From JAAYCB01 sp012744395 (lineage in GTDB: Bacteria; Planctomycetota; Planctomycetia; Pirellulales; Thermoguttaceae): a stretch of DNA of 21,676 bases. Positions 1 through 7,335 of the stretch are shown piece after piece. The stretch lies in the NCBI GenBank assembly GCA_028703175.1, contig JAQVNJ010000106.1, forward strand, positions 1 to 21,676. Direction: 5' to 3'. Under the pieces are notes generated by a model. That model had not been told where the DNA came from. It saw only the letters and a list, made by a program, of their open reading frames with translations, and made no database searches. Each line of letters opens with the position of its first letter. Within the stretch, counting starts at the first letter, position 1. Made by a program: the position numbers and the translations under genes.

Positions 1-1086
1 GGCGCGCGCTGCGGCTCGTTGACGATCCCACATGGGACCGTGGAGACGCCCGCCTTCATGCCCGTCGGAACGGCCGCAACGGTCAAGGGGCTCGAAGTCG
101 ACCAGATTCACGCGACGGGGACGCGGATTCTCCTGGCCAACACCTACCACCTCGCGTTGCGCCCCGGCGAGGAGGTCGTCGCGCGGCTTGGGGGGCTGCA
201 CGAGTTCATGGGCTGGAACGGCCCGATTCTGACCGACAGCGGCGGGTTCCAGCTGTTCAGCCTGGCCCAGACGACGAAGGTCACGGAGCGGGGCGCGGTG
301 TTCCGCTCGCACATCGACGGACGGCTCGTCGAGTTGACGCCCGAAGGGGCCGTGCGAATCCAGGAAATGCTCGGCGGCGACATCGCCATGGTGCTCGACC
401 ACGTTGTCGGGCTTCCCAACGAGGAGCGCGCCGTACGCGAGGCCATGGAGCGGACGATCCGCTGGGCCGAGCGCTGCCGCCGCGCCGCCGCGCGGCCCGA
501 CCAGGCCCAGTTTGCGATCGTCCAAGGCGGTCTCGACCCGCAGCTCCGGGCGGACTGCGCCGGGCGGCTCGCCGAGCTGGATTTTCCGGGCTACGCGATC
601 GGCGGACTGAGCGTCGGCGAGGCCCCCGAAGACATGATCCGCACGCTCGAAGCCACGGTGGCGGCGATGCCCGCCGGCAAGCCCCGCTACCTGATGGGCG
701 TGGGCCGCCCGGTGGATCTGCTTGAAGCCGTTCGCCGCGGCGTTGACATGTTCGACTGCGTGATGCCGACCCGCAACGGACGAAACGCACTGGCATTCAC
801 CGATCAGGGGACGTTGCGGCTGCGGAATCTCAGGCACCGGTTCGACGAGCAGCCCATCGAGGAGGGCTGCCCCTGCGCCGCCTGCCTCCGCAGCCGCGGC
901 TACCTGCGGCACCTCTTTCTGGCCGGCGAGATGCTCGGCCCGATCCTGCTTTCGATCCACAACATCACGTATTATCAGCGGCTCCTGGCCGCCGCCCGGG
1001 AGGCGATCAAGCGGAACTGCTTCGACGCCTTCGCCGCCCGGAAGATCGCCGGTTGGGCCAACGGCGAACCGGCTGACGAGCGGTAA
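1..1086 (+). CDS. tgt: Queuine/preQ1 tRNA-ribosyltransferase (TGT), 5' end cut by the window edge
   Basis: The enzyme exchanges guanine at the wobble position of GUN-anticodon tRNAs (Asp, Asn, His, Tyr) for preQ1 in queuosine synthesis. Reading frame 1 is open from base 1. The residues before the TTG at 19 already align with the family (a G-A-R-x-G-x-L lead into PHGTVETPAFMPVGT), so the true start lies upstream and roughly a dozen residues are missing; 361 are visible. Counting from base 1, Asp79 lies in LTDSGGFQ (catalytic base region) and Asp252 in MFDCVMPTRN (the covalent nucleophile of the family). Cys290, Cys292, Cys295 and His320 form the CxCxxC...H zinc site. The FAIVQGG and YLMGVG motifs are also present. 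The usual DECTPYP stretch reads DHVVGLPN. The gene ends convergently with the response regulator gene; no queA or yajC neighbour is visible on this side. Confidence 0.96.
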   Translation, partial: GARCGSLTIPHGTVETPAFMPVGTAATVKGLEVDQIHATGTRILLANTYHLALRPGEEVVARLGGLHEFMGWNGPILTDSGGFQLFSLAQTTKVTERGAVFRSHIDGRLVELTPEGAVRIQEMLGGDIAMVLDHVVGLPNEERAVREAMERTIRWAERCRRAAARPDQAQFAIVQGGLDPQLRADCAGRLAELDFPGYAIGGLSVGEAPEDMIRTLEATVAAMPAGKPRYLMGVGRPVDLLEAVRRGVDMFDCVMPTRNGRNALAFTDQGTLRLRNLRHRFDEQPIEEGCPCAACLRSRGYLRHLFLAGEMLGPILLSIHNITYYQRLLAAAREAIKRNCFDAFAARKIAGWANGEPADER

Positions 1087-1299
1087 GGCCATCGCTGGGG
1101 CGGCGCCGCCGTTTGGGCTAGGGGCTTTGGGCGGTTTCGGGGCAGCCGCGGGGCGATTCCGACCGGCAGGGGCCCGCCCGCTCTGCACCACCCGACGGGC
1201 ACCGGCGTCGGTCGGAAGCGCGGTGGGCCGCCGCTGCCGCTGAGCCGATTCTGACATTCACGCTGGTTGTCGACGGATCGGCGATTCCAGGTCCGTCCG

Positions 1300-1344
1300 G
1301 GGCGGTCCGCTCTGGACCACCCTACCAGTGGACCGCCCTACCGG
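1300..1344. repeat. Dispersed GTAGGGTGG-type element with hairpin, at the 3' end of the response regulator gene
   Basis: Two tandem 16-nt units starting TGGACC (A/G)CCCTACC lie at 1313-1328 and 1329-1344. Read on the minus strand they are GGTAGGGYGGTCCA units, and the TAG stop of the response regulator (1338-1340) lies inside the distal one. A perfect 9-bp inverted repeat (GGGCGGTCC at 1300-1308, GGACCGCCC at 1330-1338) encloses a 21-nt loop, so the transcript could fold into a hairpin directly at the stop codon. There is no clear U tract, so a terminator role is only possible. Related sequence continues leftwards: GCGGTGGGCCGCCGCT near 1218-1233 and a variant CTGCACCACCCGACGGG near 1182-1198. 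The rest of the tgt-to-regulator gap holds no gene that I can support. Confidence 0.6.
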
Positions 1345-2069
1345 TCTTCCGGTTTTCCGGCCAGAAAGCGGTAGCCCGCATCCCGGATCGTGAGGAAGTG
1401 CTTCGGCTGCGACGGGTCGGTTTCGAAGATTTTCCGCAACCGGCGGATGAACTGGTCGGGGGCCCGCGTATTGAGGTATCCCGGCAGACCCCAGACATTC
1501 TTGAGCAATTCGCGGCGGGGGATCACGCGGCCTTCGTTGTCGATAAAATACCGCAACAGCTTCAGTTCCAGTTGCGTCAAGCGCAGCGTCTCGGATCGGA
1601 TCGTGACCTCGAACGTCTCGAAGTCGACGCGGGCCTGGCCGAAGGCAAACGAGCGGAGCGGGCCCGCCGCGGCCCGCACGGTCCCCACGCGCCGCCCGTG
1701 CAACGTCAGCAGGCTCTTGACGCGGCTGAGGAACTCGTCGAGGTCGAAGGGCTTGGTGAGGTATTGATCGGCGCCGACATTGAACCCGCGGGTGCGGTCT
1801 TCCGAGAGGGTACGGGCGCTGAGGATCAGCACCGGCATGTGATTTTCATCGGCGCGGAGCGCCTCGCAGACGGCATAGCCGCTCATCCCGGGGAGCATCA
1901 GATCGAGGATCACCAGGTCGACGCCGCCGGGCGCGTCGGCGATGAACTTCAGTGCCGCGGGGCCGTCGCCGACCGTGGTGACGCGATACCCCTCCGCTTC
2001 GAGGTTGTACTTGATGCCCATCGCCAGGTGCCGTTCGTCTTCGACGACGAGGATGTGCTTGCTCGTCAT
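1338..2069 (-). CDS. OmpR/PhoB-family response regulator
   Basis: This is a two-component transcription regulator of 243 residues, the usual length for the family. The receiver domain covers about residues 4-118, with the acidic pair Glu10/Asp11, phospho-acceptor Asp56 in VILDLMLPGMSG, Ser84 in LILSAR and Lys106 in YLTKPF. A winged-helix DNA-binding domain follows at about 140-238 and ends with the typical IRDAGYRF strand. The ATG overlaps the stop of the upstream histidine kinase by 4 nt (ATGA), which implies translational coupling and a cognate pair; GGTGAG just upstream is a plausible ribosome site. The TAG stop is provided by a dispersed repeat. Family assignment is secure; the genes it regulates cannot be read from the sequence, although an 11-bp direct repeat upstream of the operon is a candidate site. 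Confidence 0.95.
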   Translation of the reverse strand: MTSKHILVVEDERHLAMGIKYNLEAEGYRVTTVGDGPAALKFIADAPGGVDLVILDLMLPGMSGYAVCEALRADENHMPVLILSARTLSEDRTRGFNVGADQYLTKPFDLDEFLSRVKSLLTLHGRRVGTVRAAAGPLRSFAFGQARVDFETFEVTIRSETLRLTQLELKLLRYFIDNEGRVIPRRELLKNVWGLPGYLNTRAPDQFIRRLRKIFETDPSQPKHFLTIRDAGYRFLAGKPEDR

Positions 2070-3076
2070 GGCTCACCCCGACGCGACATGCGGCGATCGC
2101 CGAGGCCGGCGTCGCGCGGCTCGCCCTCTGGCGGCGTTTCCTTCCGCGCCGCCGGCAGGACTCGCCGCCCCAGCGGCAATCGCACTTCGAAGACGGCGCC
2201 CGAGCCGCTCTTCCGATCCAGTGCGCGGACCCGCCCGCCGAGGCGGCGGACGAGCGACTGCACGATGTAGAGCCCCAGTCCGGTGCCCGGCCGTTCCCGT
2301 TCGAGCTCCGTTCCGAGCCGCTCGAACCGCCGGAAGATACGCCGGCGGAGCCGGGGGGGGATGCCGCGGCCGTTGTCGCTGATCCGCACAACGGCGCGGC
2401 CGCGTGGGTCGACCCGTAGCACGATGTTGACCCGCGGTTCCGCGCCGGCGTACTTGATGGCGTTGTCGATCAGGTTGCGGAAGATGATCTCCAGGTCCAC
2501 GCGCCGGGCCCGCACAATACAGTCCTCCGCGTCGACATGCACGGTCTCCGGCGGCACGCGGTAGCGGAGGCAGACGGTTCGGGCGCAATCCCGCAACAGC
2601 GCGCCGATGGTCACGTCGTCGCGCTCGTCGCAGGCGGACTCCGTATCGAGCCGTCCGGCCTCCAACACCTGGGTGATCAGATGGTCGAGGCGGTCCAGGT
2701 CGTCGAGCATGAACTGGTAGAAGCTGGCCTGCTCTTCCGGCCCCACCTGGTGGCGGTTCAGCGTCTGTAGGCAGAGCTTCATCGAGGCGATCGGGGATTT
2801 GAATTCGTGGGTCACGCTGTCGATGAAATTCGACTGCCGCCGCGTGAAATTGATCGCCTTAACGGACAGCCCCAGGTACATGATCACGCCGACCAGGAGC
2901 AGCGCGATGAACGTCGTGCCGACGGACAGGAGCGTCCAGTTCAAGCCGGCGAACCGCGTATTGGCCAACGCGCCGAACAAGGCCAGGAGGACCCAGCCGA
3001 CGGTCAATACGGCGAGGATGGCGATCATCACGATCGCCAAGGTAATCGGCAGATGCAGGGACCGCCGCACAGGCAT
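2066..3076 (-). CDS. Sensor histidine kinase, membrane-bound, without a large sensory domain
   Basis: This is the kinase partner of the adjoining response regulator. Counting from the ATG at 3076 (336 residues), two transmembrane segments lie at about 11-36 and 49-72, separated by only a short loop, so no extracytoplasmic sensor domain exists. The H-box FIDSVTHEFKSP carries phospho-acceptor His90. The ATPase domain shows the N-box Asn205 in FRNLIDNAIKYA, the G1 box SDNGRGIP around Asp234 and the G2 box PGTGLGLYIV. The frame is also open to a TTG at 3100, which would add eight residues, but neither start has a strong Shine-Dalgarno sequence and ATG is preferred. The gene lies about 50 nt downstream of the radical SAM gene on the same strand. 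With so little outside the membrane, the signal is probably sensed within the bilayer or through a partner protein (inference). Confidence 0.93.
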   Translation of the reverse strand: MPVRRSLHLPITLAIVMIAILAVLTVGWVLLALFGALANTRFAGLNWTLLSVGTTFIALLLVGVIMYLGLSVKAINFTRRQSNFIDSVTHEFKSPIASMKLCLQTLNRHQVGPEEQASFYQFMLDDLDRLDHLITQVLEAGRLDTESACDERDDVTIGALLRDCARTVCLRYRVPPETVHVDAEDCIVRARRVDLEIIFRNLIDNAIKYAGAEPRVNIVLRVDPRGRAVVRISDNGRGIPPRLRRRIFRRFERLGTELERERPGTGLGLYIVQSLVRRLGGRVRALDRKSGSGAVFEVRLPLGRRVLPAARKETPPEGEPRDAGLGDRRMSRRGEP

Positions 3077-3120
3077 CAGTCGTTGGCGCCCCCAGCGCAA
3101 GCGTACGAAATTGCGGGCAA

Positions 3121-3131
3121 CTCCACCCTAC
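3121..3131. repeat. Short copy of the TAGGGTGG element at the radical SAM stop codon
   Basis: On the minus strand the radical SAM gene ends TCG TAG GGT GGA. The stop and the following bases match the core of the repeat seen at 1313-1344 and 7001-7012. Only the core is recognisable here; the remaining bases before the kinase start do not extend the match clearly. Confidence 0.4.
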
Positions 3132-4978
3132 GATAGCACAGCGCCGCGCGGGTCGTCAACCGACTGGCGCTCCGCCGAGGCGGCGGCTGGCGCGGTCGCC
3201 GCCTCGGCGGCTTGGGCGGGCCGGCGGCGGGGGGTGGCGTAGTCCGATCGCGCGGCGCGGCGCCCTCCGCCGGCGGCGACGCGTTCGCCGGCCTCGTTCC
3301 CCTCGTAGAACGTGGGCGGCTCGTAGGTCCAGCCGTGGGCCAACCGTTTTTCTTCCCGCCGCGTCTGCCGCAAGACATAGCGGCCGGCAGCGGCGGCATA
3401 CAGCCGGCTCTTCCATCCGAACTCCTTGTAGAGTTCATCGAGCAGCCGCGACATTTTCTCGCGCATCGCCGGACGGTCGCGATAATAGCCCTTGGCGGCC
3501 CAGGCCAGGGCGGCAAACGAAGTGGCCAGGTCTTGCCCCTCCCAGGCGAAATGGCGGCGAATCCGTTCGTCGGGATGATGCTTGTAGCGCTTCCATCCGG
3601 CCAGCGTCGTGCGGATGAACCGCGTGATCGTCGGGCCGTTGACCTCCAAATCGCGCTGGAACGCCCGCAGCAGCAACTCGGTTTCCTGCCCGTCGGAGAT
3701 GTGGGGATGCCGGTAGTTGAACACCGATTGGCCGTGGATGTCGCTCACGTCGTACTCGCGTTCGTCCTTGATCCGCCCTTGGGCCGACAACTCCGCATGG
3801 AGCGGCGTGCCCGGCAGCGGCGTGTAGAGCATGAACTGGTGGAAATCGGAATCGTAGCGGACGGCGTGCTCGATCACCTCGTCGATATTCTCGGGCGTGT
3901 GCTCCTCCAGGCCGATGATCGTCGATCCCAGGACATGGATTCCGTGCGATTGCAGTTCGCGGACGATGGCGTAGCAGTCGGCGCCGTCGAGCTTGTTGTA
4001 CTGGCTGCCCTTCCCCTCCAGCCCCATCCAGACCCGGGAAACGCCCAGGGAGACGAGTTGCTCCAGCGAATAGGTGCGGAGGGCGTTGGCCGAGCTGAAG
4101 ACGAACATGCTCCAGGCCTTGCCGTTTCGCTCCATCAGTTCCAGCAGCCTCAGGGCCCGGCGCCGATGGAGGAGAAAGTTCTCATCCATGATGAAAAAGG
4201 AAGTGGTCTTCATCGACCGTTCGAGCTGGCACATGATGTCGAACAGTTCATCGCCGCTCTCGTAGAAGTTGATGAAATGGCCTTTGCCACCGAACATCGC
4301 CGAGGTGGAGCAGAAGTTGCAGCCCATCGGGCAGCCGACCGATGGGATCACCGTGGCCGCCTCCTTCTCCGGCACCAGCTTCTGGCTGATCCCCATCACG
4401 CGCGTGTTCAAGCCCGCATGGATGTACGGGTGGCGGATCGGCTGGTCCGCGGCCTCGCCGAGGAAGCGGCGGAACCAGCGGACGCCCTCGCCCCGCACGA
4501 CGTGGTCGGCGTCGATCCGCGCGGCCAGGTCGGGGATGTTCGCGATGTGGCCGCCGACGACGATCGTCGCCCCGGGCCGGTACCGGCGAACGAGCTGGCA
4601 CATCGTCTCAACCTTGTGCAGGTTGGGGACGATGCTGCTGATCCCCACGATGTCGTACTCCTGGTCGCGGATCTCCTCGATGAACCGGTCGAGCGTGGGA
4701 AAATCGAGCAACATGCAGGGCGCCTGGAGATTGACCTGGATCAGCATCAGCCCCCAAGAGCGGTGGAACATCCGCAAGGAGAACGGGCCCTGGACCCGCG
4801 TCACCTGGTTGTGCCACAGTTCCATCGGGTTCAGCAGCCGGCTGCCGTACTCATCGTCCTGGGCGTAGGGGCCGAATACGCTCGTCAGGAGCACGCGGGC
4901 GCGCGAGCCGAGGGGATGGGTCGCGCCGGTCTGAGGAACCAGAGGCAGAACGTCGTTAGAATCGCCGATTGTAATCAT
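3128..4978 (-). CDS. B12-binding-type radical SAM protein, substrate unknown
   Basis: This 616-residue protein has an N-terminal Rossmann-like B12-binding-type domain at about 75-175 (IVGISSIVPN, IVVGGHIANIPD, VVRGEGVRW). The classic DxHxxG histidine motif is not evident, so cobalamin binding is uncertain. The radical SAM core follows, with the canonical CxxxCxxC cluster at Cys216, Cys220 and Cys223 (GCPMGCNFC). Downstream come FFIMDENFL, GLEG and STIIGLEEHT strands typical of the Elp3/MiaB-like fold. The last 50 or so residues are Ala/Arg-rich, low in complexity and probably disordered, ending at a TAG supplied by a dispersed repeat. A GGGA sequence eight bases before the ATG is a fair ribosome site. 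Proteins of this architecture modify lipids, antibiotics or peptides; I cannot name the substrate. Its position directly upstream of the kinase/regulator pair suggests co-transcription. Confidence 0.88.
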   Translation of the reverse strand: MITIGDSNDVLPLVPQTGATHPLGSRARVLLTSVFGPYAQDDEYGSRLLNPMELWHNQVTRVQGPFSLRMFHRSWGLMLIQVNLQAPCMLLDFPTLDRFIEEIRDQEYDIVGISSIVPNLHKVETMCQLVRRYRPGATIVVGGHIANIPDLAARIDADHVVRGEGVRWFRRFLGEAADQPIRHPYIHAGLNTRVMGISQKLVPEKEAATVIPSVGCPMGCNFCSTSAMFGGKGHFINFYESGDELFDIMCQLERSMKTTSFFIMDENFLLHRRRALRLLELMERNGKAWSMFVFSSANALRTYSLEQLVSLGVSRVWMGLEGKGSQYNKLDGADCYAIVRELQSHGIHVLGSTIIGLEEHTPENIDEVIEHAVRYDSDFHQFMLYTPLPGTPLHAELSAQGRIKDEREYDVSDIHGQSVFNYRHPHISDGQETELLLRAFQRDLEVNGPTITRFIRTTLAGWKRYKHHPDERIRRHFAWEGQDLATSFAALAWAAKGYYRDRPAMREKMSRLLDELYKEFGWKSRLYAAAAGRYVLRQTRREEKRLAHGWTYEPPTFYEGNEAGERVAAGGGRRAARSDYATPRRRPAQAAEAATAPAAASAERQSVDDPRGAVLS

Positions 4979-5134
4979 GGTCGCATTCCCGGTAAGAGGC
5001 CGTGCCTGTCAGAATCCGCCGCAAGCGATCCAGCGCCGCCAGGGGCCGACCACACCGTATCTGCCGGCGGGAAGCGGGCGCTGCTCGCGATCGGCGGGGT
5101 GGATCGTTGGCTGGTGGTGGATCAACAGACTATC

Positions 5135-5422
5135 CTATCCCGGATCGTCGCTGACCCCGTGACGGCCGCGTTTGCGTTGTGTAATAGTTCTGTAACACGG
5201 CATCTCCAGAAGCCGCCGGCGCTGGCTGCGCAAGTCGAGGCGAGAGACTAACTTGCGCGGCCAGTTCGGCACGGTTGGGAGGCGATCGAAGCTCTTCAGG
5301 AAGCGGCGCGCGAAACGCCGGAAGAGGGGCTCTTGATTGGCTTGTCGCGCAGGGGCGAGGAAGTCATGCCAACCGTATTTCGTAAAGATGAACTGGAGAT
5401 CGCCACGCGCGACCGCATCGAG
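5135..5422 (-). pseudogene. Possible gene remnant: 95-codon open frame without a start codon
   Basis: Between two in-frame TAG codons the minus strand is open for 95 codons. The frame contains protein-like stretches such as DLQFIFTKYGWHDFLAPA and FARRFLKSFDRLP, but has no ATG until codon 70 or so and no ribosome site at the beginning. The opening faintly recalls the start of UbiB/AarF-type kinases (a xxKYGWxDxL pattern), which is a guess and not an assignment. Because there is no plausible start and the flanks are closed, a decayed gene fragment is more likely than a functional small gene; a chance open frame in GC-rich DNA is also possible. Confidence 0.25.
5180..5200 (-). promoter_or_regulatory. 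Candidate regulator-binding direct repeat (TTACA, 11-bp period)
   Basis: On the minus strand the pentamer TTACA occurs twice, exactly 11 bp apart (GTTACAGAACTATTACA), about 205 bp before the radical SAM ATG. OmpR/PhoB-type regulators bind tandem half-sites spaced by about one helical turn, and the operon downstream encodes such a regulator, so autoregulation is conceivable. The block is AT-rich against a GC-rich background, which makes it stand out. One site of this length can arise by chance; confidence is low. Confidence 0.2.
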
Positions 5423-5450
5423 CTACGCTGATAGGGAAGTCAAGAGGATC

Positions 5451-6773
5451 CTATGCGTCCTCGAGCGTCCAGGGCTTGCGATACTCGTAATGCAAGAGGT
5501 CGTTGGCCTCGGGGATGTTGGTGATTCGCTCGCGCTGGGGATCCCAGTGGAGCGTGGACTCGGTGGCCAGCGAGATGTTGGCCAGCAGGGCCATGCTGGT
5601 GGAGCGGTGGCCGATCTCCACGTCGGCATGGGGTTTTTCGCGCGATCGCATGCAATCCAGGAAATTCCCCGTGTGGTCGCGGACGTGCTGCGTGTAACCC
5701 TCGCTGAACTTCTGCGTGATCGGCTCCATGCGGAACTCGCGGTCGTCCTGGTAGCGCCCGCCGCGCTCCGGCAGCACCTCGAAGCCGGCGTCGTCGACGT
5801 AAAGGGCCCCCTGCGTGCCGCGGAACTCGGCGAAGGCCTGGCGCGGCATCGCTCGATTGCCGCTGGCTTCATACTGGGCGAAGCTGGTCAGCGGGCCGGA
5901 GGGGAATTGAAACATCCCTTCCATCGCGTCGGGGGTGGTGCGGTCGTCGTCAATGGCAAAACACCCACCCAGCGCCGAGATTCGCACAGGCCCCGGTTCG
6001 TCGCCGATGAGCCAGCGCATGATGTCCAGGAAATGCACGCCGTTGTCGGAAAACCGCGAGGCGTAGAGGTCCCACCAGCGAAACTTGAACGGGGTGATCG
6101 TCGCCTGGTAGGGCCGCGATGGCCGCGGGCCGAGCCACATCTCCCAGTCGAGGTCCTTGGGCGGATCGCTTGGCGCGGCCTTGCCGATGCCCTTGGGATA
6201 CATGTTCGTGGTGTCGAAGGCTCTGGTCACGCTGATCTTGCCCAACTTGCCGGAGGCGATCAACTTGGCCGCTTCGGCATAGGAATGCCCCGAACGCCGA
6301 TGGGTCCCCATCTGCACGACGCGCCCCGTGCTCCGCGCGACCTCGACCATCCGGCGGCCCTCGTGGATCGTCTTCGACAAGGGTTTCTCGCAATAGACGT
6401 CCTTGCCGGCGCGGCAGGCGATGATCGTCTGCAAGGCGTGCCAGTGGTCGGGCGTGGCGATCAGCACGGCGTCGATGTCCTTGCGATCGGTGATCTTGCG
6501 GAAGTCGCTACAGAGGTCCGCCTTGCCGCCGAGGAGCCTGGCATTGGCCGCCTCGGCCGCCGACCGCGAGACGTCGCAAAGGGCCGGAACCTCCACGCCC
6601 GGATGTTTCAGGAAGAACGCCATCACCTGGCAGCCGCGGTTCCCCGTGCCGATCACGCCGAGACGTATCCGGTCGTTTGCGCCGATCACGCGCCCAGCGC
6701 CCAGCGCGCTCAGTCCGAGTGCGGCTGCACTGGTGGTTTTCACGAACGTGCGACGGTCGAGCGGGATGGTCAT
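5451..6773 (-). CDS. Tat-exported Gfo/Idh/MocA-family NAD(P)-dependent oxidoreductase
   Basis: The protein is a sugar-type dehydrogenase or oxidoreductase of 440 residues. The ATG at 6773 is chosen because GGAG lies eight bases upstream and because translation then begins directly with a twin-arginine signal: DRRTFVK followed by a hydrophobic Ala/Leu stretch at about residues 13-31. A frame extending to 6800 would put ten unlikely residues in front. The dinucleotide-binding fold has G42-x-G44-x-x-G47 (GVIGTGNRG) and the family signature Glu129-Lys130-Pro131 (YCEKPLSK). The C-terminal domain (about 155-440) carries the substrate-binding sheet, including HFLDIMRWLIG. Tat export implies folding with the cofactor before secretion, a pattern common in planctomycete members of the family. 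It is the last gene of the minus-strand carbohydrate group, about 230 nt behind the small membrane protein. The substrate is unknown. Confidence 0.93.
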   Translation of the reverse strand: MTIPLDRRTFVKTTSAAALGLSALGAGRVIGANDRIRLGVIGTGNRGCQVMAFFLKHPGVEVPALCDVSRSAAEAANARLLGGKADLCSDFRKITDRKDIDAVLIATPDHWHALQTIIACRAGKDVYCEKPLSKTIHEGRRMVEVARSTGRVVQMGTHRRSGHSYAEAAKLIASGKLGKISVTRAFDTTNMYPKGIGKAAPSDPPKDLDWEMWLGPRPSRPYQATITPFKFRWWDLYASRFSDNGVHFLDIMRWLIGDEPGPVRISALGGCFAIDDDRTTPDAMEGMFQFPSGPLTSFAQYEASGNRAMPRQAFAEFRGTQGALYVDDAGFEVLPERGGRYQDDREFRMEPITQKFSEGYTQHVRDHTGNFLDCMRSREKPHADVEIGHRSTSMALLANISLATESTLHWDPQRERITNIPEANDLLHYEYRKPWTLEDA

Positions 6774-6850
6774 GGCTGGTTCTCCGGAAGGTCTACGCAA
6801 GAAACGTCTGCGAACATTTCAACAACCGGCGGCGGACAAGTCAAGCCGCT

Positions 6851-7012
6851 GCCGGTGGGCCGGCGCTAGGGTTTCGCTTCCGAAGGCGGCGTCCGCGGCG
6901 GATCGCGGTGGGCCGGCGCTGCGGGCCGTGGGATTCCAGCGGTGTCGGGGGTGGACAACTCCTCGGGGCAATGCAAGCTCAACAGGAATTGCCCGCATTG
7001 GACCACCCTACG
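6851..7012. repeat. Longest copy of the dispersed GTAGGGTGG...CCGGCCCACC element
   Basis: On the plus strand GGTGGGCCGGCGCT occurs at about 6851-6865 and again at about 6909-6922. The stretch ends at 7000-7010 in GGACCACCCTA, so the outer ends are roughly inverted (GGTGGxCC versus GGxCCACC). Inside is an inverted repeat GGGCAAT (6966-6972) / ATTGCCC (6988-6994) overlapping a CAATGC/GCATTG pair, so the RNA could fold. On the minus strand the element begins at the TAG stop of the small membrane protein gene. Related units lie near 1218-1344 and at 3121-3131. The stretch between the oxidoreductase start and 7008 holds no gene that I can support. Confidence 0.55.
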
Positions 7013-7244
7013 GGGTCTGCGGCGTCGCCGCATCGCGTTTTGCGCGGATCGCGGCGCGCCGCGCCAAGAGCAGCATCGCCGCGCCGAAGGCCGCCAGGAA
7101 CAGGCCCCACCAGAGGTTGACGTTGTAGCCGAGCGAGCGCTGGTACATTTCGGCGTCGGACCACGTGATCAGCCCATAGAGCGACAGGATGACGCCAATA
7201 ATCACGAACATCATGCCCATCGGAAGGCGGACATCAAGTTGCAT
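7008..7244 (-). CDS. Small two-helix membrane protein next to the symporter
   Basis: This 78-residue protein has two predicted transmembrane helices, about residues 9-28 (MGMMFVIIGVILSLYGLIT) and 44-62 (LWWGLFLAAFGAAMLLLA), joined by a short polar loop, with a basic C-terminus (ARRAAIRAKRD). GGAG stands nine bases before the ATG. It follows the symporter gene by 91 nt on the same strand. Small two-helix partners are known for other members of the solute:sodium symporter family, for example DUF485 or DUF4212 proteins beside acetate-type carriers. This one does not obviously match those sequences, so an accessory role is inference from position, size and topology. Its TAG stop is contributed by the adjacent dispersed repeat. 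Confidence 0.8.
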   Translation of the reverse strand: MQLDVRLPMGMMFVIIGVILSLYGLITWSDAEMYQRSLGYNVNLWWGLFLAAFGAAMLLLARRAAIRAKRDAATPQTP

Positions 7245-7335
7245 GGTTCAGTTCTCCATGAGGAAGACGCGGCCATCGGCGCGATGGCCGCGGCGGCGCG
7301 GCGCCGGCGCGCTCCGATCGTGTCTTTCTCGATTC

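Larger units (their letters stand above)
4979..5450. other. 472-nt intergenic stretch between radical SAM and Gfo/Idh genes
   Basis: This stretch separates the end of the oxidoreductase gene from the start of the radical SAM operon. It should hold the promoter of the radical SAM-kinase-regulator unit, reading leftwards. I see no confident -35/-10 pair. It contains a direct repeat (5180-5200) and a start-less open frame (5135-5422), both described separately. No RNA gene was recognised. Confidence 0.5.

Noticed and set aside
1099..1110. GGCGGCGCCGCC palindrome after tgt as a terminator
   Set aside because: Self-complementary, but the possible stem is only 4 bp with a 4-nt loop and just three T follow; chance is likely at this GC content.
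3212..5251. 679-codon open frame on the plus strand
   Set aside because: Antisense to the radical SAM gene; its His/Asp/Arg/Gly-rich composition is the usual mirror of a GC-rich gene, with no recognisable domain.
6771..6800. Upstream start at 6800 for the Gfo/Idh gene
   Set aside because: It would place ten residues before the Tat signal, whereas the ATG at 6773 has GGAG at good spacing.
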